Shown here one piece after another: positions 14,782 to 20,975 of a stretch of DNA of 22,709 nt (the first letter of the stretch is position 1; the number at the start of each line of letters is the position of its first letter). The notes beneath the pieces were generated by a model that had not been told where the DNA came from, searched no databases, and was given only the letters and a program-made list of their open reading frames with translations. The translations under genes were made by a program, and so were the position numbers. Source of the stretch: a virus. The stretch is taken from positions 1 through 22,709 of IMG/VR virus record IMGVR_UViG_3300042549_004616. The stretch is one strand, 5' to 3'.

Positions 14782-14807
14782 AGGCTTAGTAATATTATAC
14801 CAAGCCT
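14782..14807. promoter_or_regulatory. 26-bp palindrome centred on the -10 box (operator or hairpin)
   Basis: Arms AGGCTTGGTA and TACTAAGCCT (9 of 10 pairs) flank TAATAT on the minus strand. The centre is the TATAAT -10 box and the lower arm covers the predicted transcript start. A dimeric repressor bound here would block the promoter. The hairpin plus ATTTTC could also act as a weak terminator for the genes ending at 14825. Confidence 0.6.
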
Positions 14808-14822
14808 ATGGCAAAATGTCAA
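14794..14822 (-). promoter_or_regulatory. Perfect-consensus sigma70 promoter for the sigma-factor operon
   Basis: TTGACA (14822-14817), exactly 17 bases, then TATAAT (14799-14794): both hexamers are perfect. It lies in the 66-base gap upstream of the ATG at 14758. Predicted start is near 14787, giving a short leader with GGAG. The -35 touches the stop region of the upstream gene. Confidence 0.9.
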
Positions 14823-14824
14823 TC

Positions 14825-15298
14825 CTAATTTAATAAAATCCAAGCTACTGCTCGCATTTTTTCTGAAAGAGCTACTTGTTCTTCCTTGGTAATAATAGCT
14901 TCATTCTCTCCCAGCGTAGACAATATAATCTCATGCATTTTATCTCCAAGAGATTTATATTTATTGCTAAGTCTATTATTAAAAGTAAGTTTAGCAGAGT
15001 CTATGTAAAAATTTTCAAAAGAAATGGAATTTACATTTTCATAAGAGGGCAATCTTTTGCCCATCTCATTGTTGAAAATTGCGATTATCTCTCTGTCGAA
15101 AACTTCATCCGGTCCCGAAACAATACTTTTAACATCTTTTAATTCTTCGAATAATTTATCTGTAGGCTTTTTTAAGTCTAACATTTTATTATAATCTGTA
15201 GATGGAATTACTGGTTTATCAATATTAATTCCTGAGATACTATCCCAAAAGAAACCAATCAATACAAAAGCAATTCCTAAGTATACTCTAGGTTTCAT
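14825..15298 (-). CDS. N-terminally anchored protein of the papain/holin cluster
   Basis: The 157-residue product has a hydrophobic N-terminus (RVYLGIAFVLIGFFW, about 4-18) that is a signal anchor or signal peptide. A soluble, largely helical domain follows, with acidic and amide-rich segments. No catalytic motif recognised. It is the last gene before the promoter gap and is one base beyond the preceding gene. Its ribosome site is weak. The chain probably faces the periplasm. It is part of a row of five small membrane proteins and its role is presumably shared with them. Confidence 0.7.
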   Translation of the reverse strand: MKPRVYLGIAFVLIGFFWDSISGINIDKPVIPSTDYNKMLDLKKPTDKLFEELKDVKSIVSGPDEVFDREIIAIFNNEMGKRLPSYENVNSISFENFYIDSAKLTFNNRLSNKYKSLGDKMHEIILSTLGENEAIITKEEQVALSEKMRAVAWILLN

Positions 15299-15299
15299 A

Positions 15300-15587
15300 T
15301 TATTTGTCCACTTTAATTAACATTGGGAAAATTTCATCTAGTGTTATAACAGCTTCAGATAGATTGTTTTCTTCGCAAGCATCCTTGAATGATTGCCACT
15401 TCTGAACAATCTCTACTAAATTATCTTTAGTGTCAACTGGAGCGATAGGAGCTGGAGCTGGAGTGATATTTGGAATATCTATTTCACTAGCCTTCTTCTC
15501 TAATTTTTTAAGAAGAGAAGAGAAGTCAAATGATGATAGAATTACAGCAAGTCCAAGACCTAAGAAAATCATTTGGCCTGTACTCAT
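15300..15587 (-). CDS. Small membrane protein with Pro/Ala linker
   Basis: The 95-residue product has a membrane segment at about 5-20 (QMIFLGLGLAVILSSF), a basic helix (KKLEKKASE), a Pro/Ala-rich linker (NITPAPAPIAPVD, 40-52) and a C-terminal helical domain of about 40 residues. The linker suggests a domain projected away from the membrane. GAGGTG precedes ATG 15587, which overlaps the upstream TGA as ATGA. No family recognised. Confidence 0.7.
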   Translation of the reverse strand: MSTGQMIFLGLGLAVILSSFDFSSLLKKLEKKASEIDIPNITPAPAPIAPVDTKDNLVEIVQKWQSFKDACEENNLSEAVITLDEIFPMLIKVDK

Positions 15588-15772
15588 TGGGACACCTCAG
15601 TCTTTCTAAGTGAATCACCAACAATCCAGCTCGCACAAAGCAGGACAATGTTTTGAATTTGTTCTGTGCTTAGAGTAGTAACTCCTAAGCTTTCTGTTGC
15701 TACAGCTACAACTCCGGCTACTGCGACCCAGAACCTACGAGATTGTAATAATGCTTGAATTTTAGTTTGCAT
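15584..15772 (-). CDS. Holin-like small membrane protein
   Basis: The 62-residue product begins with a basic amphipathic stretch (MQTKIQALLQSRRFW) and a first membrane segment (AVAGVVAVATESLGV). A turn with TTLSTEQ and a second hydrophobic helix (IQNIVLLCASWIVGD) follow, then a charged tail (SLRKTEVSQ). This resembles two-segment phage holins and small 'LLxSRKFWxAVxGV' phage membrane proteins. Holins form inner-membrane pores that release or activate the lysis enzyme. AGGAGG at an ideal distance precedes ATG 15772, one of the strongest ribosome sites in the window. Placement two genes from a papain-like peptidase supports a lysis or envelope function. Holin is an inference from topology. Confidence 0.65.
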   Translation of the reverse strand: MQTKIQALLQSRRFWVAVAGVVAVATESLGVTTLSTEQIQNIVLLCASWIVGDSLRKTEVSQ

Positions 15773-16106
15773 TTTTTGCCTCCTGAACGATTGATTGAAA
15801 ATTTTCTGATGTTATTTTTTTTGACTCTGCCAATATAAGATCCTGCACTTGTGGTCTTAAATGGGCATACTCTTTTGGAAGTTTATCTTTTACAGCTTTA
15901 CGTAATAGAATTTTGTCTAGTGGGCCGGGATTTTTAACCCGGTCTTCTAGGCTTCTTCCAAATACGTTGCATTTCATTAGCAGTTGCAACACTCCAATGA
16001 TGATTGATCCAATAATTATGATTAGACCAAAATCAAAAGAGTAGTTGTTCTCGCCATCCTCTATATTTGAGGCTATTTCTTTAGCCAGATCTTCTGTTGC
16101 ACTCAT
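15762..16106 (-). CDS. Single-pass membrane protein
   Basis: The 114-residue product has an acidic N-terminal 25 residues (EDLAKEIASNIEDGEN), one membrane segment at about 27-45 (FGLIIIIGSIIIGVLQLLM) and a basic helical cytoplasmic-type tail (NVFGRSLEDRVKNPG, then LRKAVKDKLP). ATG 16106 overlaps the upstream TGA as ATGA behind AGGTGA. It overlaps the holin-like gene by 11 bases. Function unknown. Confidence 0.7.
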   Translation of the reverse strand: MSATEDLAKEIASNIEDGENNYSFDFGLIIIIGSIIIGVLQLLMKCNVFGRSLEDRVKNPGPLDKILLRKAVKDKLPKEYAHLRPQVQDLILAESKKITSENFQSIVQEAKNAN

Positions 16107-16501
16107 GGGTTCACCTGAATATATTGTACTTGGGGTTGTACTTGAGGTTGAGTTGTCTGGATTGGCGGCTCTTCTTTTGGTTTACATTTACACACGCCAC
16201 CATCTTTTGAACATTGACATTTGAGCTTATTGCCATCTGCCTGAACTATTTCGCCAGTTCCGTTGCACTTACATGCGATTTCGGGGGCTGGAGGAGCTGG
16301 CTTTGGCACATTTTCCTTTTTAATATTTTTCTTTTCTGTAGTATCTAAAATACTATTAACTCTCTCAACTTCTTTTTTTAGATCTGATTGAATATCTCTA
16401 GATCCGTATACTTGAATTTGTTTATCTGCTACTTTATATTCACTATAAGTATAGCCTATAATTAATCCAAGTCCAAGAACTACTACACTTTTTAAATTCA
16501 T
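16103..16501 (-). CDS. Membrane-anchored protein with CxC(G) metal-binding-like module
   Basis: ATG 16501 is chosen: AAGGAG lies eight bases ahead and it overlaps the peptidase stop as ATGA. The 132-residue product has a membrane segment at about 5-20 (SVVVLGLGLIIGYTYSEY), a helical stretch, a Pro/Lys linker (ENVPKPAPPAPE), then CKCNGTGEIVQADGNKLKCQC and GGVCKCK. This CxCxGTG-type cysteine cluster is similar in spacing to DnaJ-type and planctomycete 'CPCxGTG' modules and may bind zinc or form disulfides. The chain ends in a Gln/Pro/Val-rich tail (TTQPQVQPQVQYIQVNP) like the VQYQY/QQPQ units of the gene at 1356-1583. It is coupled to the peptidase gene, so it could be a substrate, anchor or inhibitor. 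Function inferred from context only. Confidence 0.72.
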   Translation of the reverse strand: MNLKSVVVLGLGLIIGYTYSEYKVADKQIQVYGSRDIQSDLKKEVERVNSILDTTEKKNIKKENVPKPAPPAPEIACKCNGTGEIVQADGNKLKCQCSKDGGVCKCKPKEEPPIQTTQPQVQPQVQYIQVNP

Positions 16502-17436
16502 GCGAAAATCTCCTTGACTCTTGTCCAATCCATCTTGCGTTTAAAGCCATTGAAGTTAGTGTAGGCAAATGTTGCTCCAGCACCAATCATACCCTCAGCA
16601 ACCTTTTGCCTAACCCAGAAACTTCCATCTGGTTGTTCATACCACTTAGGTCCACTATTCCAAAGACCCCAACTGTTTTGAACTAGGAATAGCATTTCAT
16701 TAAATCTTTCGTAAGTGTCATCACATGCAATTAATGCCATTGCGTGCGCCCAACTACCTTGAGGTTCAGCTATTCCATTCTTATCTCTCTGAGAAGAGAA
16801 TCCATAATTAGAGCAAACAGATAAAACATACCCGTTAGCCAATAAGTCTCTAGCTTGTTCTACGCTATTTACAGCTGTTACTGTAGTGATTTTATGCTCT
16901 GCACATTCTTTGATAACTGGTTCTGGAATGCCTCTGCCGCCCCAGTTCATTCCTATTTTAGCATTGTACGTGGATAAGTCAATGCCGAGTTTTTCATATT
17001 TTTGACGAAGTAAGAATCCACCCGTCACGCTTACAAACCTTGCAGCTTGTGAGCAGTGCATTCCTAGACCGCTAGACCCCCTAGAACCGTAGATTGGTTC
17101 AGTAGCACCTCTAGCAACAAAAGACTCTTTCTCTTTGCCATAGAGAATCTCATAAGCTCTAGTGATGTCTACGGCATTGCGTGTTGCGTGACTAACACAA
17201 TCGCCAGTGGTTTGTGATTCATCTCCTCCAAAGGAAGGAAAGAAATACTGAATTGCTTTGTATGGTAAAGATAAAACACCTTTTCCTGTGCCATATAATA
17301 ATTGATCACCAGCATCTCCAAATAGTGGATGTGGTAATTCATGCATAAGTTTAGCCATGTCAACTGGATCACATACTGCACCTTGTAATCCGTTATTGTA
17401 CTGTTCTAAAAGTTCTTCTGGACTATTAAATTCCAT
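16498..17436 (-). CDS. Papain-fold (C1-type) cysteine peptidase
   Basis: The 312-residue product has the papain-like catalytic layout: Cys80 in QTTGDCVSHA with Gln75 as oxyanion candidate, His231 in SWAHAMALIACDD and Asn254 in VQNSWG. The order Gln-Cys-His-Asn and the WxxxWG-style spacing match clan CA, family C1-like. No signal peptide or pro-region is clear: the first 65 residues carry Pro/Leu segments but no hydrophobic leader. It would cleave peptide bonds in proteins or peptide cross-links. GGGAG precedes ATG 17436, and its stop overlaps the CxC membrane protein. Neighbours are a glycosyltransferase upstream and small membrane and holin-like proteins downstream. A lysis or envelope role fits. 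An alternative is maturation of virion proteins. Confidence 0.88.
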   Translation of the reverse strand: MEFNSPEELLEQYNNGLQGAVCDPVDMAKLMHELPHPLFGDAGDQLLYGTGKGVLSLPYKAIQYFFPSFGGDESQTTGDCVSHATRNAVDITRAYEILYGKEKESFVARGATEPIYGSRGSSGLGMHCSQAARFVSVTGGFLLRQKYEKLGIDLSTYNAKIGMNWGGRGIPEPVIKECAEHKITTVTAVNSVEQARDLLANGYVLSVCSNYGFSSQRDKNGIAEPQGSWAHAMALIACDDTYERFNEMLFLVQNSWGLWNSGPKWYEQPDGSFWVRQKVAEGMIGAGATFAYTNFNGFKRKMDWTRVKEIFA

Positions 17437-18478
17437 TTAAGATCTCCCTTGCCGTATTTTCCCAAGAGAATTTTATAGCAGTTTCAATACCTGCTAAGTT
17501 TAGTTCTAGTTCACTATCTTGTTTTAATCTATGAGTTTCTCTCATATGATTTATAATTTGATCTTCCTGCCTTTTGCCAAGTTCAGCCCATTCGCCTTGA
17601 CCATGAAACCAAATTCCATCTTGAGCCGATACTAATTTATCTGTTTCTACGATATAAGAGTTATTTCTATTCGTGAATTCCGTATGACCAGAGTAATCAG
17701 TTGTAATCACATGTTTTCCACATGAAAGAAGTTCTAATAATTCTAGATTCCAGCCTTCAGCCCGAACTGGAAAAACTCCAACATCAACTTGTCTCATAAT
17801 ATTATACACATCTCGGTGATATTTTTGCCTTGGAATAAATCTAATTTTATTAGCAACTGGGGAACTCTTATAATAATTGATCCAATCGCTATTCTTTTCT
17901 CCTAAGAAGGGGTTTTCGCACATCATCCATAATTCTACATCGTCTTTTTGAGAGAAAGCCTTTTCAAAGCATGTCTTTATGATATCATGCCCTTTTCTGA
18001 TTTCCCATTTGCCGCAATTAAAGAAAATTGTAGGCTTTCTTCTTACGTTATTATTTTCATTGAATAAAGATCTATCAACACCCAGAGGTATAACTTTTGG
18101 AGTTGTGCCAAGCTCATCTTCAACAATATTTTTAGCCCACTCAGAGCATACTACAAGTTGATGACAAGATTTCATACTCCTTTTTTCTTCTGGAGTGAAT
18201 TTATTTAATTCGAAGATTGGAAATCCAACCTTCTCTCCTCTCCCCACGGATTCATGTAGACCATTCTGATGCCAAATTTTAAGACATGATTGAGACCATT
18301 TCAGGTTTTCATCCTTATTTCTCCAATCAAATTGAGCTAATTCTTCATATAGCTCTGGTTCTGGTTGACCAACTGGAAAGATTGTCAAGTTGTCGCCAAG
18401 CTGTTTGGCTAATTGTTTTGCTATATTAAATCCAACTTGACCATATCCAAGACTATTTATAGGGCATTGTAAAAACAT
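17426..18478 (-). CDS. Family 4-type glycosyltransferase (GT-B fold)
   Basis: The start is ATG 18478, sharing TAATG with the upstream stop and preceded by GGGAG. A longer frame from 18493 lies in the upstream gene. The 350-residue product shows GT-B features: an N-terminal Gly-rich loop (LGYGQVG, 9-15), the central FFNCGKWEIRKGHD segment (152-165), and the EX7E motif EGWNLELLE (241-249, Glu241 and Glu249) with LSCGKHVITTDYSGH behind it. These are the marks of GT4 enzymes that transfer sugar from an NDP-sugar to an acceptor. Acceptor is unknown: host glycan, virion protein or DNA base are all possible. It overlaps the peptidase gene downstream by 11 bases. Confidence 0.9.
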   Translation of the reverse strand: MFLQCPINSLGYGQVGFNIAKQLAKQLGDNLTIFPVGQPEPELYEELAQFDWRNKDENLKWSQSCLKIWHQNGLHESVGRGEKVGFPIFELNKFTPEEKRSMKSCHQLVVCSEWAKNIVEDELGTTPKVIPLGVDRSLFNENNNVRRKPTIFFNCGKWEIRKGHDIIKTCFEKAFSQKDDVELWMMCENPFLGEKNSDWINYYKSSPVANKIRFIPRQKYHRDVYNIMRQVDVGVFPVRAEGWNLELLELLSCGKHVITTDYSGHTEFTNRNNSYIVETDKLVSAQDGIWFHGQGEWAELGKRQEDQIINHMRETHRLKQDSELELNLAGIETAIKFSWENTAREILNGI

Positions 18479-18840
18479 TAATAACTCTCCCATAGTTTGA
18501 TTATATTATCTGGAAAATATAGATCTTTAATAGCATTATTTAAATCTTCAATAGTTTGTCCAGCGAGACCTGTTCCCAATGGAGTTAACAAAAAGACAAG
18601 ATCGTCATTAACTTGAGCATACTTCATAAGAACTTCCAGTTGAATTCTAATAAAATCCCATCCTATAAAACCAGTCTTTAAGTCTTTAGTTATTATAGCA
18701 TAAGTTTGTCCCTGACGCCCACTATTTTTCCCATATTCAGCACCCCAAGCCATAGCAGTTTTAGCTGCTCCAGCTCCATGTCTACCTTCAGTATTGCTAC
18801 CAAATACAAATATTTCATTTTGTAATAAAAATTCTACCAT
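18478..18840 (-). CDS. A1S_2505/macro-domain-like protein
   Basis: Two ATG codons follow the strong AGGAGG. The second (18840) has the better spacing (four bases versus one), giving 120 residues. The FVFGSNTEGRHGAGAAKTA segment (12-30) and PLGTGLAG (about 87-94) resemble the phage-associated A1S_2505 family, whose fold and Gly-rich loops look like macro domains that bind ADP-ribose. A role in nucleotide or ADP-ribose chemistry is possible but unproven. It starts directly after the terminator at 18851-18880, so its expression depends on read-through or processing. It overlaps the glycosyltransferase gene by one base. Confidence 0.7.
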   Translation of the reverse strand: MVEFLLQNEIFVFGSNTEGRHGAGAAKTAMAWGAEYGKNSGRQGQTYAIITKDLKTGFIGWDFIRIQLEVLMKYAQVNDDLVFLLTPLGTGLAGQTIEDLNNAIKDLYFPDNIIKLWESY

Positions 18841-18850
18841 CATTCCTCCT

Positions 18851-18880
18851 AAATAAAAAACCCCACTATTTCTAGTGGGG
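18851..18880 (-). terminator. Strong intrinsic terminator after the DUF1559 gene
   Basis: The minus strand has a perfect 8-bp stem, CCCCACTA to TAGTGGGG around GAAA (18880-18861), followed by TTTTTTATTT (18860-18851) and then directly AGGAGG, the ribosome site of the next gene. The 111-base gap upstream of it (18844-18954) holds nothing else I can support except a weak TTGAAA-N17-CATAAA match. Confidence 0.9.
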
Positions 18881-18954
18881 CATTACTACTTTGCGTTCTA
18901 ATTTCTTTTCATTTATGAAGTAGCTAACATAATTTTTCAAAAGAAACTATTTTA

Positions 18955-20079
18955 TCAATAAGAATCGGCTGAGATAACTTCGTTGCCAGCTCGCGTGATC
19001 AAAGCTCTGACAATCGCTGCATTTGTTGTATCTTTAACAAACCTTACAGATCCATCTGTCATTGCCATGTTAGCTCCACCGGGATGCCATGAGAAGATCT
19101 CATTGTTTGGACCGCAGTCATGAATACCCCAGTCATTAGCACCACAACTTGGCTTGCCAAATCCACCCGTTTTATTGTTGTTGATAACATTTGAAACGCC
19201 AGCAGCGTTATCAGGATCGCCCCATCTCCATGACCGTCGAGCGCCTTGAACATAAGGAGCAGGAGCATTCAAGTCAGGAGCGTAATCGGTTGTTGGAGAA
19301 GCGTAGTTACCAACACCTTGCATCTTTGGGCTGCGACCAGTGTCTTCGTAAAACATAGCAGTGTTAGATGTGCCATCTGTCGTTGCACCAATCGTTGCTC
19401 CACCCTTATTAATATCGACTGTTCCATCCAAAACTTTCGCTGGGTCGATTTGATAAATCTTACTAGAGGAGCATACTGTACATCCATACGCTTTATAAGC
19501 AGATGTGCCATAAGCATTGCCAGTCAATGATCCGGGAGCTGGTGGTGGCCCAACATAACCCGCTTGCCACTTTGTAGTGCCATCAGGCATGATCTCAGTA
19601 TAAGGAGCTGTTGCATAGTCAATACAACCAAATCCAATACTATCACGTCCATTCTGTCGATCACTTTCAAGTGCGTTTGTCGGACACAGGAATGTGTTAA
19701 TCACTGTTGCGCTTGCAGTTACGTTACCAGAAAAATTATATGGTAGTTGCAAGTTAAGCTGATTATAAACATTACCCTGTTCAATACTCCCAAGGATCAT
19801 TGTGAATGCACTATGATAATCCTGTGTCTTATAAGTTGTGCTGCCGACTGTTACATTATGCTCTCCAGAGCGTGGAAATGTGCCTTGTGCGTTTTCAAAA
19901 TTATGAGCCGATAAAGCTAACTGTTTAAGGTTGTTTGTACATTGCGCTCGCCTAGCTGCTTCTCTAGCTGACTGCACTGCTGGCAGCAATAAGCTGATTA
20001 ATACAGCAATTACGGCTATGACAACTAAAAGTTCGATGAGTGTAAATCCACGACGACTAGCATTTTGTGTTTTGATCAT
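18955..20079 (-). CDS. DUF1559 pseudopilin-like protein (planctomycete-type)
   Basis: The 374-residue product opens with a type IV prepilin signal: [10 protein letters not shown], with cleavage after Gly11, Phe12 as mature residue 1 and the conserved Glu5 (Glu16 here). A hydrophobic helix ([22 protein letters not shown]) and [24 protein letters not shown] complete the DUF1559 N-terminus. The C-terminus has the family's H-X9-DG motif: His followed by PGGANMAMT then DG, with SVRFVKD next. Several cysteines may form disulfides in the globular middle. DUF1559 pseudopilins are expanded in Planctomycetota. They should be processed by the host prepilin peptidase and stay in or cross the inner membrane. 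It has its own perfect promoter, a 5' hairpin and a terminator. Its GC content is clearly higher than in the next block (34/60 bases in 19201-19260 against 12/60 in 22021-22080). Confidence 0.95.
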   Translation of the reverse strand: MIKTQNASRRGFTLIELLVVIAVIAVLISLLLPAVQSAREAARRAQCTNNLKQLALSAHNFENAQGTFPRSGEHNVTVGSTTYKTQDYHSAFTMILGSIEQGNVYNQLNLQLPYNFSGNVTASATVINTFLCPTNALESDRQNGRDSIGFGCIDYATAPYTEIMPDGTTKWQAGYVGPPPAPGSLTGNAYGTSAYKAYGCTVCSSSKIYQIDPAKVLDGTVDINKGGATIGATTDGTSNTAMFYEDTGRSPKMQGVGNYASPTTDYAPDLNAPAPYVQGARRSWRWGDPDNAAGVSNVINNNKTGGFGKPSCGANDWGIHDCGPNNEIFSWHPGGANMAMTDGSVRFVKDTTNAAIVRALITRAGNEVISADSY

Positions 20080-20109
20080 TTTTATTTTTCTCTCAAGTGT
20101 TTAAAGAAG

Positions 20110-20132
20110 AAGGACACCAACGTGATGTCCTT
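20110..20132 (-). promoter_or_regulatory. 5'-end mRNA hairpin in the DUF1559 leader
   Basis: A 10-pair stem, AAGGACATCA to TGGTGTCCTT around CGT, starts about 12 bases after the -10 box, that is within a few bases of the predicted transcript start. This position fits a 5'-end stabiliser. The T-rich CTTCTTT after it is too weak for a clear terminator. Confidence 0.6.
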
Positions 20133-20143
20133 CGTACTCAATT

Positions 20144-20172
20144 ATTATAACCGGCTCCAACCCCATTGTCAA
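20144..20172 (-). promoter_or_regulatory. Perfect-consensus sigma70 promoter for the DUF1559 gene
   Basis: TTGACA (20172-20167), exactly 17 bases, TATAAT (20149-20144): both hexamers are perfect. It lies in the gap 20080-20181, just after the stop of the small gene upstream. Predicted transcript start is near 20137. Confidence 0.9.
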
Positions 20173-20181
20173 GTTAAGATT

Positions 20182-20358
20182 TCATGAAGATTGGGCTTTT
20201 TTTAACGCTTCAGGATCTGGACGATCAGGATCGCCCGGTTTAGCTGGTTTATAATTTTTACCTTCTCGTTCTTTTTTCTTGCGAATATTTTCCCATAGTC
20301 CGGGCTTTTCTGCCTCTGAGTATTCTTGCATTGCATCTGTGTATATGTTTTTTTTCAT
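20182..20358 (-). CDS. 58-residue small phage-type protein
   Basis: This gene starts at ATG 20358, which overlaps the methyltransferase TGA as ATGA, with AAAGG eight bases ahead. It ends at TGA 20182. The product is highly charged: SEAEKPGLWENIRKKKEREG is followed by a Lys/Pro/Asp part (KPAKPGDPDRPDPEALKKAQ). The 'GLW.NI.KK' plus 'KPG...D..A...AQ' pattern recurs in short proteins of many environmental and marine phages, of unknown function and possibly virion-associated. No membrane segment or signal. Confidence 0.75.
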   Translation of the reverse strand: MKKNIYTDAMQEYSEAEKPGLWENIRKKKEREGKNYKPAKPGDPDRPDPEALKKAQSS

Positions 20359-20975
20359 AAAATAACCTTTCTAAAGTATAGATTTTTTTCATTCTGTTGT
20401 TGAGTAATATTATATATTTTAAAATTATTTAATTCTAAAAATAACACGGCTTCATCATATGAGTGATTCTCTCTATATAACTTTACACTTTCTGAGTCTG
20501 GAACTTCTATATTTCCATTTTCAACCATTGTAATATATTCCCCAAGCCCCTCTAAAACTTTTAGATCTGAACCTTGAGTATCGCAATGCATATAATCTAT
20601 TTTTGTTATTGCTATAGGGCAAATATTATCAATAAAATGCTTAAGTGTTATAACTTGCACGTTTATTACTTCCGTAACACTAAAGTCAGATCTTCCCGGC
20701 CAAGTTTTATTTAGATCGTCTGAAAATGTGTTTAATGAGCTGCATCCCCAGTCAGCATGTCCAGCTATTTTAAAATCTGCATTTCCAATAAAGTTTGATA
20801 TAGCATAATTATATAAAAAATATCTATCTCTAATATCTTCTGTCTTATTTTTGATTTCGGTATAAAGTTTTGGGGTTGGCTCGAATGCAAATGTTATGAT
20901 TTGCGAATTATTTCTAGTTTTTTCAATACTATCATAGCCATTATTTGCGCCTATGTCAAATAGTACATAGTTCAT
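20355..20975 (-). CDS. FkbM-like SAM-dependent methyltransferase
   Basis: ATG 20975 (MNYVLFDIGANNGYD) is chosen because it overlaps the upstream TGA as ATGA. A longer frame from 21026 lies in the preceding gene. The 206-residue product shows DIGANNG (7-13), the SAM-binding motif I of FkbM-type enzymes, FEPTP (31-35) and DTQGSDLKVLEGLG, a conserved FkbM segment near the active site. FkbM proteins methylate hydroxyls on sugars or polyketides, and in phages and hosts they often sit in glycan loci. With the HAD/nucleotidyltransferase upstream it suggests O-methylation of a surface or virion sugar. Very AT-rich. Confidence 0.9.
   Translation of the reverse strand: MNYVLFDIGANNGYDSIEKTRNNSQIITFAFEPTPKLYTEIKNKTEDIRDRYFLYNYAISNFIGNADFKIAGHADWGCSSLNTFSDDLNKTWPGRSDFSVTEVINVQVITLKHFIDNICPIAITKIDYMHCDTQGSDLKVLEGLGEYITMVENGNIEVPDSESVKLYRENHSYDEAVLFLELNNFKIYNITQQQNEKNLYFRKVIL

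Noticed and set aside
15921-15950. CCGGG...CCCGG hairpin in the membrane-protein gene at 15762-16106
   Set aside because: Encodes part of the VKNPGP region. No U-tract or position argument for function.
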